Made by a program: the position numbers and the translations under genes. A stretch of 64,000 nucleotides of DNA from Linyphia triangularis (Eukaryota > Arthropoda > Arachnida > Araneae > Linyphiidae). The notes beneath the pieces are model-generated. The model was given only the letters and a program-made list of their open reading frames with translations, did not search any database and was not told where the DNA came from. Positions 52,707 to 64,000 of this stretch are shown piece by piece (the stretch's first letter is position 1; each line of letters begins with the position of its first letter). The stretch is from assembly GCA_963978545.1 (NCBI GenBank), contig OZ021731.1:23518093-23582092 (forward strand), read 5' to 3'.

Positions 52707-55588
52707 CTTTATACCTGATAAGGCACTTTATCCTATCTGGATTAAACTTTTGGTGCTGCCGTCGAAGATAGGAATAAATTATTAAAATATTATTTTAAAT
52801 AATTATAAATATAAAATATAACGCACATTTTTTTTTTTTTCTCTTTTGTCTATTGAATAATAAACAGAGATATTGAAAAGGACTGTGCCATATACACGGC
52901 GATTTCAATTAAACTTAACCTCTTCAAAGCATTAAATGGCTGTAACTCAAATACGAAGTGAGTCGGAAATTTGTAGATAGGCTACTCAAAGAATGAGCGG
53001 ATGATTCCGTAAAAAAATATATTTCTAAAGAGTTCCGCAAGGTCCGCATTGCAGCTAAAATGCTCGAAAAGACATGCAATAAATAAATGTGTGCAAGAAA
53101 AAAAGAAATTTAAAACTTTTATTTTAACATTTTTAATCATCATTACTAATTTTTTAATGGAATATCATCGCATCCTTTGAAGTACAAAGAATGATAATTG
53201 TGGCACTATTTTTTTCTCCACTTGCAGTGACATATTTATCATTCTTTATACTACTGTTATAATGTTTCAAAATGCAAAAATAATTATTTTATATACTACA
53301 ATGCCTAAATATAATTAAATAAACTTTTTTTCCCACAGTTATTTATGGCATGTCTTTTCAAGTAATCTCTATATATGTAAGGCAAAGCCCTCACTGACTC
53401 ACTCATCACTAATTCTCCCACTTCCCACATGGTCACAACTCTGAAAATTGGTACAAATATCAACAATAGTAAACATAGAAAAAGTAATCTATTCCGATCT
53501 CGATAAATCCGCTTTAAGGGGTTTAAAAGGGGTTAAACGTTTCCAAAAGAGGAATATTCGAATGTCCCACTTCCGACATGGTCACAATTTTGAAAATTGG
53601 GACAAATACCAACAATGGTAAACATAGAAAAAGCATGCTATTCCGATCTCGGTTAACCCACTTTAAGGGGTGGAAAAGGGGTTAAACGTTCCAAACGAGG
53701 GATTATCAAATGTATCACTTCCCATATGGTCACAACCCTAAAAATTGGTACAAATATCAACAAAGACAAACATAGAAAAATTAAACTATTCTGAGTTTAA
53801 TTAAACTACTTTGAGGGGTGGAAAAGGGGTTAAACGTTCCAAACTCGAATATCCCACTCCCTATATAGTCACAATTCTGAAAATTGGTGCAAATGTCAAC
53901 AAAGATAAACATAGAATAAGCAAGCTATTCCGATCCCGGTTAATCCACGTTTAGCGGTCGAAAAAGGGTTAAACTTTCCAAACGAGGGATATTCGAATGT
54001 TCTACTTCCCATTTCGTCACAACTCTGAAAATTGGTATGAATGTCAATCAAGATATACATAAAAAAGTAAGCCATTCCGATCTCGATTAACCCACTTAAG
54101 GGTTGGAAAAGGCGTTAAACGTTCCAAACGAGCGATATTCGAATGTCCCACTTCCCGTTTGGTCACAACTTTGAAAATTGGTACAAATGTCAAAAAATAT
54201 AAACATAGAAAAAAAGTAAGCTATTCCGTTCACGATTAACCAACTTTAAGAAGTCGAAAAGGGGTTAAATGTTCCAAACGAAGGATATCCGAATGTTCCT
54301 CTTCCAATGTAGTCATAATGCTGATATTTGGTGCAAATGTTTAAAGGGCAAATGTAAAAAAAATAAGTTATTCCAATATCGATTAATGAATTTTTAAGGG
54401 ATGAAAAGTCGACGGCAACATTGAAACTATATGAGGATTATTTTAATGTCTCAATTCCAATACAGCTACTACTTCGAAATTTAGAACTAAGAGCAAACAT
54501 AAACACAATAAACTATTACAATCTCGATAACGTAATTAAAAAGGGTCCGAAGGGAATTAAACGTTCTAAAAGTGGGATATTCAAATGTCTCTTTCCAATA
54601 TACTATTCACAATTATAAATTTTGTTAAAATTGTCAACAAAGGAAAGTTCCTATTTTGATAAATCAATTTGTCGGGATCGAAATTGGAGCAAACGTCTGA
54701 AGTGTAGAATACATGAATGTCTTTTGATTGCTAAAATGCTAATGGTAAAATTTCGTAGCGCAGCAAGGGTATTCAGCTAATTTTTTTATATAGCGACCCT
54801 TGCTGGAATTTTGCTAACTAATTTTGTTTTACGGAATTTTTAAACGCATTTTTTTTTTTTTTTTGTCTACCTACAAATTTTCAACATAATTCATATTTTA
54901 GTTACAAACAACAGAGTGCTCTGAATAAGCTATGTTTAAATTCGATCACCTAGTATCAGACGCAAAACACACATTTACAATATCCGTATAATTCTCTCTC
55001 TCTATATATATATATGTAAAGAAAAGTAGGCAAGCGTTGTACTTAGTTAGATAAATAAAAAATATTTGCATGATATTTGCAGCTATAATATATTAAAGCT
55101 TTAAATAAGCACACAAAACTAAACAAAATTAAACTGATATTTTTAATTCTTTATACTTTATATGACATAAAATCATTGGAGAAAGGATATTGGGAAAAGT
55201 AATATCTTTTCTCAATGTATATAATTATTAAACTTATTTCATAACAATAATTATTTAATCAAAGTCTCATCATATTATTTCTTAAGCTTAATCTGTTTAA
55301 AGATTTACCTCGATGTAAGGATGACTATCCTTTAACGCCACATACATATTGTGTTCGGCATTATATAAACAAAATATTATAGTTTTACTACTGGTGATAA
55401 CAGAATTTTTTTTTTTTAGTAGGGTAACTAAGAAAAATCGTTTGTACAGTACCCAAAATAAAAATCAGAACGATGGCTATATCTTCGGTTCTAATTATCG
55501 TAGAATCTTACAGTTTGCACCAAAATGTTTTGCTTACGATTTTCTGTATATCTGATGCAATTTCTTTTTCTTGAGGGACCGTTTACTA
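52485..55588 (+). repeat. Dispersed repeat family C, copy 1 (interrupted)
   Basis: Matches 62620-64000 in the same direction: CAGTCCACGAAAAATCAATTT, TTCTGAAGTA, AGTTCCGCAAGGTCC, CTTTGAAGTACAAAGAATGAT, GTGGCACTATTTT.TTCTCCAC, and after a gap AATGCTCTGAATA-like and TTACTACTGGTGATAA blocks. It is interrupted by the Helitron-like element 53366-54780, and the P-type transposon inserted at its end. No coding signal is visible. Confidence 0.7.
53366..54780 (+). mobile_element. Non-autonomous Helitron-like element with precise empty site
   Basis: Begins TCTCTATATATG and ends GGTATTCAGCTAA, lying between A (53365) and T (54781). The interior is eight units of about 148 bp (TGAAAATTGG landmarks at 53442, 53591, 53739, 53878, 54026, 54172 and further diverged copies), each with a CCCACTTCCCA and a GGTTAAACGTTCC block. 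A TTCG-TAGCGC end structure precedes the terminus. The second copy of repeat family C reads CAAGCAA|TTTTGC at 63389-63401, the uninterrupted site. No Rep/helicase gene is present. Confidence 0.85.
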
Positions 55589-55831
55589 AGTAAAAGTATA
55601 GTGGCTACAAGGGGTAGTGTGCCGTTCCTTATGGGAGCGGGGAGAAAAATACGTCGCGAATCAGGAGAATTCCCCTAGAGGCGCTGCGATCACCTTCGCA
55701 GTGTTGTTTACAAACAACGTTTGCATCTGTCGGATTCTATCGCTTGAAATTAACTATATTTTCGAAGGTTTTTTTGTACTTAATATAATTTAAAATCATT
55801 TTTTCATTTCAAGGAATACTTCTTAAAGGCT

Positions 55832-57148
55832 ATGGAGGCCGATGAATCGGTTGAAAGAGACTCAAATTCTAAGAAACGAAAATCTAATAGAAGTTGTTTC
55901 ATTCCGAAGTGTACAACTGGTTACAAGAGCAATACCGAAAAAAATTCGCTTTTCAATGTTCCAAAAGATGTTGAACTACTTCAAAAATGGATGAATATGA
56001 TTCCAAGGAAGAATAAAGAGCATGGGGTGTATGATGTGTGCGAGAAGCATTTTAAAGAAGAATGTATAGAACGCTTTTACAGGCATGTGATAAATGGAGC
56101 GGAAATTTTAATTCCGAGAGGTAAGCCAAAATTGATTGACGGTGCCATTCCTACAGAATATCCACAACTCCCCAGCTACTACACAAAGAAATTACCAGAA
56201 AAACGAAATCCAAAATGACGGGAGCCTGACACCAAGAAGACCAGAATCGATGAAAGCAATGTTATACTGGATGAAAAAAATTGCCTTTTCTCTGATCCAA
56301 ATCTGCTCTCCGAATATTGGACAAAAATTATTTTTCAAAACCAAAGAAATTTTTACGCTTTTGCCCTATGGACATATATTAATACAAATGGACCTGTTGA
56401 TTTAATTTTAAAACCCGAGAGGCTTATTATTGTAAAAGAACTTGAAGATGAAACTGCTCTTTGTTCTATTTACATTAATGCCCGCACAACAGTAAAAGAC
56501 AAAATTCTCTTGACTGTGGATGATCTACAAAAGTTGTTGATTGATGTGAATGCTTATACATTGTGTAAAGGGGCAGGATTTCTAAATTAATTTTCTGGAG
56601 TGGAAGTTCATCCAAATGACTTTCACATTCAGGATAATGTCTTACGACACAAGTCATGCAAGGGTATTGTGGATCGCACTTCTTTAAGCATATGTTTATT
56701 ATGTAAATGTGCGTGTAAACAATTACTTGACAAACGTTCCAAAAGTAAGAGAAAGAAACCAGCTAAACGTTTAAAAATGTGTACAAAATACAGCTCTAAT
56801 CGTAGACGTAACAATGCGTTGAAGTTAAAGGTTAAAAACTTTAAAGGGTGCATTTCACATATAAAATGTCAAATGAAACAAGTTGCTGAGCATGGCTTAG
56901 ATGAAAAACTTAAGTTATTGCCTCATAAACAAGCACTGGCATGCTGCTTGGAAAATATTTTTACTGAAAGTCTCAGCACAACTAGCCTACACAGGGACAT
57001 GACATTTGATGTTATTGAATCTCTTCACAAAATAAATTTGTCATTTGTAGGATGTAAAGAACATAAATATGAATTGACGAAAAGAATTGTTAAATTCTAT
57101 GTTCTTACAAGGATGCATTTTTATTTGAAGAGTAACAATAAGTTTTAA
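55832..57148 (+). pseudogene. THAP-domain transposase of P-type element
   Basis: One continuous frame of about 438 codons interrupted only by TGA at 56216-56218 and TAA at 56588-56590. ATG at 55832 is followed by a basic stretch and a THAP finger with C22, C27, C70 and H73 (C2CH spacing), W53 and the AVPTIF-like box AIPTEYP near residue 106. The rest (DDLQKLLIDVNAY, HPNDFHIQDNVLRHKSC, CKCACKQLL, a basic KRKKPAKR patch, and VLTRMHFYLKSNNKF at the end) resembles C-terminal parts of arthropod THAP transposases. At 438 codons it is shorter than full P transposases (about 750), so a middle part may be deleted. The clean frame suggests recent inactivation. Confidence 0.75.
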
Positions 57149-57219
57149 GAACAAAAAAGGAAATGTATGAAACTACTCAAGTTAAGGAGAACAGTATAAA
57201 TGAATTTTTATTGTATTAT

Positions 57220-58745
57220 ACAATTATTTAATGAATATTTACTTCAATGTGTATCTTTCAAAATTTGTCGATGAATGTCTCGTAAATTTTCACTTTCTAA
57301 TTCCTTAAATTGATGTGTGCGCGTGAAAAATTCACTATAAATAAACAAGATTCCTCCTTTCTAATTAAAATCTGGTGGGAAAGTTTCATATGAAATTTTA
57401 ATATCTTCATTTATTTGTCTTTTATTTAGTTTTAATTAGATAGTATGCTACTTTTTTGTTATATAAAAAGAAGTTTGGTTAGATTAACTATTGAACTGCA
57501 AAATGGAGTATTGAATTCATGTGTGTGTGTGAAAAATGCACAATAAAGAAAAAGATTCTTCCTTTCTAATTAAAATCAGGTGAGAAAGTTCCATATCAAA
57601 TTCAATACTTTTATTTACTTTTAATTAGATGGTATGTAATTTTTTTAATTGAATTCATATGTGTGTGTGTGTGTGAAAAATTTACAATGGAAGAAGATTA
57701 GATTCTTCTTTTCTTATTAAAATTAAATGCGAAAATACCATATGAAATTTCAATACTTTCTTGTATTTTATTTCTCTTTTATTATGTTTTAATTAGATGG
57801 TATGCTACTTTTTTATATAAACATTTAATATAGAGAGAGAAGTTTGTTTAGATTAACTGCACAGTGGATTATTTGAATTTATGGGTATGTGTGAAAAATT
57901 CACAATAAATAAGATTCTTCTAATTAAAATCATCTGGGAAGGATAAGTTTGGTTAGATTAACTATTGAACTGTAAAATGGAGTATTGAATTCATGTGTGT
58001 GTGTGTGAAAAATTCACAATACAGAAAAAAGATTCTTCCTTTTTAATTAAAATCAGGTGAGAAAGTTCCATGTCAAATTCAATACTTTTATTTACTTTTA
58101 ATTAGATGGTATGCTACTTTTTTATATAAAAATTTAATACAGAGAGAGAAGTTTAGTTAGATTAACTGCACAGTGGAGTATTTGAATTTATGAGTATGTG
58201 TGAAAAATTCACAATAAATAAAGAAGATTCTTCTAATCAGGGAAGGATAAGTTTGGTTAGATTAACTATTGAACTGCAAAATGAAATATTGAATTCATAT
58301 GTGTGTGTGTGAAAAATTCACAATAAAGAAAGAAGATTCTTCCTTTCTTATTAAAATCAGGTAAGAAAGTTCCGTATAAATTTTCAATACTTTTATTTAC
58401 TTTTAATTAGATGGTATGCAATTTTTTTTAATTGAATTCATGTGTGGGTGAAAAATTCACAATAAAGAAAATTAGATTTTTCCTTTCTAATTAAAATCAG
58501 ATGAGAAAATTCCTCATGAAATTTCCATACTTTATTTCTCTTTTATTTAGTTTTTATTAGATGGTATGCTACTTTTTTATATAAAAATTTAATATAGGGA
58601 TAGCATTTGAGTGGATGGAGTATTTGAATTTATGTGCATGTGTGAAAAATTCACAATAAATAAAGAAGATTCGTCCTTTCTAATTAAAATCATCTGGGAA
58701 GGATAAGTTTGACTAGATTAACTATAGAACTTCACAATACAATTC
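57220..58745. repeat. Degenerate tandem repeats inside P-type element
   Basis: Repeated modules of about 150-310 bp: GAATTCATGTGTGTGTG, GAAAAATTCACAATAAA, GATTCTTCCTTTCTAATTAA, TTTTAATTAGATGGTATG (near 57436, 57625, 57793, 58102, 58407, 58555) and AAGTTTGGTTAGATTAACTA. They fill most of the element downstream of the gene. Confidence 0.8.
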
Positions 58746-59111
58746 TTTCGCAAAGGAAAGCGGGACCGTGTAATTGTGTACCACGCAGACAAATTTTAAA
58801 TGATTCCTTCTGCATCTTATTGCATAAATTTATCATTTTTTGCCTTTGATTACTGCTTCAATTTAATTAAGAAAAAGAAAAGTTCAAAAAATCTGAAATG
58901 TACACTCTAGAAATATCCTGTAAGTAATTTAATGCATGAATTTAATTCTGGTGGCTGATTTCTCTCGATGATTTCTTCTGCTTTCGCTATAGTTTCGCTC
59001 TTCCATGCAGCGGAAGCGATTACAGCGCCACAGTGCGGATTTCGTCAGCTCCGGGGAAAAATCGCTATCATAGGAACGGCACACTACCCCTTCTAGACAC
59101 TATAGTAAAAG

Positions 59112-61874
59112 TAATGCTATCTTCGAAAATTTCAATACGAACCCTTATTTTTTTTATCATCTCATTCGATTCAGAATACATCATTTACTCTATATATCAA
59201 ATTTCAATGCATTATGTTGAAAAACACGTCACTTATGGGCGAAAATGTTTCGATCATTTTTTGAATGATCTTCAGGGAGAATTTCCATAAAACGAAATAT
59301 TGTACTTCATAGCGGGAGAAATCGAACGAACGGTCAGTGCGGCGATTCACGACGTTATAAAAATATTAGTCTAAAATTGCATAGAAACTACTTGAATTTA
59401 TAGTGTCTTGTTTAAGATTAATACAAAAATAGCAAGTAAACGCAAAAGTAACATAATTTATTTACAACGTTAAAGATGCGCATTCCTCACACGAAATAAA
59501 TAAAATATCGAAAACTGTAATTGCAGAATAACGTATACTACTGATAATTAGAAAATTAATATAAAATGTATACATTAGTAAACAGTATTCAGCAAAGTGT
59601 AATTGATTATTTTACAGAAACATTTCACTGTAAACACAAATGTAACTTGATCGTTGAAATGATTCAGTAAAATTTTTAAAGGATAACTTATTGAAAATGC
59701 TTAAAAATGTTGTTTTAAATAAATGTAATTTAAGGAAGTAATTTTTTTTTTTTTTTTTTTAAAGGACACTGTTGGAAACCACACAAAACATATGTTCCAC
59801 GATTCCAAACACGTTAGACAGATTAAAAATATACGTACAAAAAATAAAACTGCTTTGTTTGTATAAAATAGTTTTTTTTTTTTTTTTTTTGTAATCTCAA
59901 GAAATTCTGTTCCGATTCACCCCGCTATTCCTATTTACCCCATTTTACGATAATTGAATGTTGTGCGATTTTCCACACCTCTAGTTTACCTTGAATTAAT
60001 CTTTGATAGTTTTCAAAAGTCGTTTACTATACGGTCCCTTAAAGTGAGCGTTTTTTACATTTTCGCTAAAAAATCGAGAACTAAAAGTCAAAATGAAAAG
60101 AAAAAAATTGTGGTGGGGTTTCAAACCATGGTGAATCTAATGAAAGCAAAAAAAAATTAAATGTTTCTATTAAAAAAAAAATTAAATTGTTTTATTAATT
60201 AATAATTAATTATTAAAAAAGAAATTGATGCAAAAGTTGCTGGCTATTTAGGTTTGGTCATTTACAAACTATCTTTTGAAAAAAAAAATTACTGAAATAT
60301 ATTAATTATTTAAGTATTTATGGCCAAAAAACCAACTTTTTTATTTAACATTAATTTATCATTTTCTTTTTATCATTTAAATTACAAACCATTCATTAAA
60401 CCATTCATTAGAAAATTACGAATTTTTTTATTTCGACATTTTTTGGATGCTGAATCCAAATATGGAATAATATTATGAGGTTGCTATTGAACTTTTTAAA
60501 GTTTGGTTCTATTTTAATATGTAGATGACCCCGCATGACAAAAAAAACTACATACAATTATTAAAAACCTTCCACGATTTTCAACGGTACCTTTTGTTTG
60601 TTATTTCAAGCATTAGAGCATAAGATATAGGCATCGTTCTGATTTTTTTTTTGGGTACTGTACCAGATTAATTTAAGCTTTTAGAAATACATTTATAAGT
60701 ATTTTGGAGTTTATAAAGACATATCGTAGAGTGGCATGTTCATCGAACAAAAAAAACTTTTTAATTTTTTTAAACTAATTGAACTGTATCTGTGATAAGC
60801 AATGAAATAATGTACACTTAGCAGTTCAGTTTCTCACGGCGTCGGTCAGCATTTAGCCTTGAGCCACTGAACTCAAAGCATAGTTATAAAATAAACGTTG
60901 CGATGGGAATATTTTAGTAAATTAATTTAAAAACATTATTTTGAGAATTAACACTGTTACTAGACAGTAAAATGTATCGAATAAATATTTTAAAACAAAA
61001 ATATTGGTGATTTTACTCTTGGATGCTGTCTTTGTAAAACATTTCATTTCAATTAGGTTCTTAAATTTACTGCTTTTCAAAAGAGTAATTTCAAAAACAA
61101 ATCAATGCCATACTCCAAACATACTAGATAGTGTTAACAGTCCGCAAATTTACCTATTTACAAAACACATTAGGAAGCAATGTATTAAAAAAAATTAAAT
61201 TTGGAAGCTATATCATGGTTTTAAACACTAAACCAATAGTAAAGAAACTAGTATAAATAAGTAATTTTTAAAAAATCATAATTGTAAATTATAAACAAAA
61301 CACATATTACTGATAAAAAAATATTTTTGGCATAAATTTATTTGGTCAAAATCGTACTTTGTTGAGGAATGTATACATATACAGTCAAAACTCGTTAACG
61401 CGAAGTCGACGGGGCAGCCGAAATTGTTCGCGTAAACCAACTTTCATGCTAAACAAATAAATCAACGTAAAGTTTTAAATACGGAGACCTGCTTTTACTT
61501 CGGGAGGAAAAGCCGAACTCCTTACTAGGTGTGCAGAAAAGTAACTATCGCGCACCCCTCGTGCTCAAGTATTATATAGTCTTGGCATTGTAATGACATA
61601 GTTTCAGAAAAAATTCATTGATTGGAGTTAACATTAATAAAAATATATATTAAAATTATTTTTTGCACTTGAAAAAATAAATAATTACATTAAAAAATAT
61701 TGTATACAACACGTGGGAAAATACTTTTTCAAACTCGGTAAAATATTTGACTCGTGCGGACACACTCCTAAAATAAACATTTTAACTGGTTTAAAGAAGT
61801 ATTACTTTCCAAATAGTTGCATTAATGACTATTAACGTTTATATTGGAATTTTGCATTTTTTTTACTTTCAATT
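59112..61874. other. No recognised gene; scattered repeat fragments
   Basis: Contains an edge of repeat family A near 59950-59995 (TTGTGCGATTTTCCACACC). A stretch near 60615-60665 (ATCGTTCTGATTTTT, GGGTACTGTACC) is inverted relative to 55444-55485. Long T runs lie at 59741-59760 and 59872-59890. Nothing coding was recognised. Confidence 0.45.
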
Positions 61875-62615
61875 ACCCATATGATTCATTGGGTAGTGAA
61901 AGTATAGTATTCGGTAAAAAAAAAAAAAAATCGATTTGTTTGCATTTCTCTTCGTTTCGGAACATCCTGATTTCAAAAAAGTGATCTAGGAAAAATGTAT
62001 GTCTGTGTGTGTATGTGTGAATATGTGTCTGTGGTCAGCATAACTCCCGAACAAATTGACCTATATGATGTTCAAATTTGGTATGAGGGTGAGTAGAGGC
62101 CATGGGACCTATCAATAACGTTTTCGTCAAAATCGCGCATGCGCAGAAGAAAGATGCCCTTGAAAAAATCATGTTTTTCATTGATTGCTAAAAAACGGCT
62201 CTAACGATTTTGATAAAAATCGTTGTGGTATAGCCTCTTAAGGTGTTCTAAACATGCCCACCTCCAAAATTCCCGTAAAAATGTTTTAATGGCGTAAAAA
62301 GTTGAAAGATGAATCCTTCAACACAGAGTTCTCTTTCTTTGAGCATACCTCATCAACGATCGTTTTTTCTTCTCTTCCCAGTTTCGCTTATAATAAAGGA
62401 TAATAAAAGGATTATCGAAAAGTATATCGCCAAAATGTGATTTTGGCGATGTTTTTTATGTTTTTTTTTTTAACAATACAAGAATTATCTCCAAAAATAT
62501 CGCCAAACTGGACTTTTATTCTAAATGAAGGATGAAAATATACAAACGGTAAATGACACAAATCCACGTCAGTATTATAGTGTAATTGAAAGTTGTGTGA
62601 TGTTCCACACCCCTA
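61875..62615 (+). repeat. Dispersed repeat family A, copy 3
   Basis: The most complete copy: TAGTGAAAGTATAGTATTCGG, poly-A, CATCCTGATTTCAAAAAAGTG, GTGGTCAGCATAACTCCCGA, GGCCATGGGACCTATCA, GCGCATGCGC, CCACCTCCAAAATTCCCG, to GAAAGTTGTGTGATGTTCCA. It is reverse-complementary to 3512-4238. Confidence 0.7.
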
Positions 62616-62619
62616 GTTT

Positions 62620-64000
62620 AAAGTTGATTTACCAGGTCCAGTCCACGAAAAATCAATTTCTTTCTATCTCTACCTTTTGAAAAATAAGTTTCTGAAGTAC
62701 TAATTGAGGCCATTAATATTCTCTTCAAAACTATACACATACTTTTTTAGAATAAGCCGCTTAAGTATTATAACGAGAAAACAACGGTTTGTTGAGTAAA
62801 CAAAGGTTGTTTATAAGCTTTAAGATTGATAATGTTATCCGATCAGGTTGAAACTTTGGTAAACTCATTTTTAAGCCGACTGTTAAGGAGTTGCCATCGA
62901 AGATATAAAAGAAATCATTAAACTGTTATTTTAAATAATTATAATTATAAAATATTACGCATACATCACTTTTTTGTTTATTTTATAATTAGTACTCTGT
63001 AGCTGTAACTAAAATACGGATTGAGTTGAAAATTTGTAAATAGACAATTCAAAGGATGCGCTGGAAGCTTCCATTAAAAAAAAAATAGTTCCAAAAAGTT
63101 CCGCAAGGTCCACATTGCAGACAAAATGCTAAAAAAGACATGCGAGAAAAAATTAATTTAAGACTTTTATTTTAACATTTTTGAGCAGCGTTACTTTTTT
63201 TTTTTTTTATGGAATATTTCAGCGTATCTTTTGAAATACAAAGAATGATGATTGTGGCACTATTTTCTTCTCCACTTGCAGTGCCATAATTATCATTCTT
63301 TAATATACTGTTATAATGCTTCAAACCGTCAAATTAACAGTTATACACCTCTCTTTTCTTGCCCACAATTAATTATGACCTGTCTTTTCAAGCAATTTTG
63401 CATGTAATGTGCCCCTTTCAGAAATTTGAACTATTTTTTTACAGAATCTTTCCGCGCATCCTTTGAATTGTCCAACTACAAATCTTCGACTCAATCCGCA
63501 CTTTAGAAACAGCTACAGAATGCTCTGAATAGGCTAAAATTATCTACGATCACCTTGTATACGACGCAGAACACTAATTTTCTATATCCGTTTAATTATT
63601 AGATAACAATAAATAATATTTACGTGTATTAGCTAAAATGTATTAAACCTTTAAAATTATAAACACACAAAAATAACCAAAATTAAACTGAGAATTTTAA
63701 TTTCTTATTTCACATGAAACCATTCGTGAACGGATATTGGGAAAAGTAATATCTTTTCTCAATGAATATAATTATTAAATTCATTTCTTAACAATAATTG
63801 TTTCAAAGACTCATCTTATTATTTCATAAGCTTAATCTGTTAAAAGATTTAGCTTTATGTAAAGAATACTCTATCTGAAAATTATAAAGGTGATGTGTTC
63901 GGCATCATATAAACAAAATGTTATAGTTTTACTACTGGTGATAATAGGATTTTTTTTTTAGTTAGCTAACTCTGGAAAAAATGGTTCGTACCAGATTAAT
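62620..64000 (+). repeat. Dispersed repeat family C, copy 2 (runs off window)
   Basis: Uninterrupted counterpart of 52485-55450. It lacks the Helitron-like insertion (empty site at 63395/63396). The match continues to the window edge. Confidence 0.7.

Larger units (their letters stand above)
55597..59103 (+). mobile_element. P-type (THAP) DNA transposon
   Basis: 3507 bp. It has inverted ends of about 30 bp (TATAGTGGCTACAAGGGG at the left; TAGTGTCTAGAAGGGG on the minus strand at the right, both continuing TAGTGTGCCGTTCC). Perfect 8-bp duplicates AGTAAAAG flank it (55589-55596 and 59104-59111). The gene at 55832-57148 starts with a THAP zinc finger. Eight-base duplications and THAP-type transposases are hallmarks of the P superfamily. 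The 3' half is a non-coding repeat array. The transposase has two stops, so this copy is probably non-autonomous. Confidence 0.85.

Overview
The window is animal genomic DNA: strongly AT-rich, with long poly-A/T, (TA)n and (TTTA)n tracts, intron-containing coding sequence and dense interspersed repeats. The repeat content (a mariner-type transposase with the N-terminal module common in spider genomes, Jockey-like retrotransposons with PRE_C2HC-type gag, Helitron-like elements) and a gene resembling arthropod hikaru genki suggest an arthropod, most likely a spider. That assignment is inference. There are no operons, CRISPR arrays or other prokaryotic features.

The only host gene I can support is on the minus strand at about 44.3-49.5 kb. 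An Ig-like exon (49167-49532, with an RGD) is followed by complement-control (sushi) exons at 48154-48354 and 45499-45695, and possibly a fourth module near 44345-44540. The order Ig then sushi, the RGD and the phase-1 exon borders match the synaptic matrix protein Hikaru genki. Its first exons lie outside the window or were not found, and its introns carry a MITE and decayed mariner pieces.

The rest is mostly mobile DNA. 0-13 kb: Helitron 3' fragment, dispersed repeats, two decayed non-LTR fragments and two converging mariner-type relics. 13-16.6 kb: Helitron-like elements. 16.7-23.3 kb: a head-to-tail chain of three related non-LTR elements, namely a nearly complete two-ORF element, a gag-only element with an internal tandem duplication, and a solitary 3' tail. 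All share a 3' stem-loop. 24.9-25.9 kb: a decayed Copia relic. 27.1-27.9 kb: a foldback-like inverted repeat with a tRNA-derived SINE inside one arm. 30.2-39.2 kb: a nested stack. A TA-flanked CAGGGTGTCCC element contains a full-length LTR retrotransposon with identical LTRs and a deleted piggyBac-like element. 41.9-43.5 kb and 53.4-54.8 kb: Helitron-like elements built of tandem repeats, the second with an empty site visible elsewhere in the window. 55.6-59.1 kb: a P-type THAP transposon with terminal inverted repeats and an 8-bp target duplication.

The most notable object is the LTR retrotransposon at 30308-37390. It has one intact 1540-residue reading frame whose domain order is gag (with a SCAN-like capsid region), protease, integrase, then reverse transcriptase and RNase H. 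This is the Gmr1-type order, not the normal Ty3/Gypsy order, and the identical LTRs indicate a very recent insertion.
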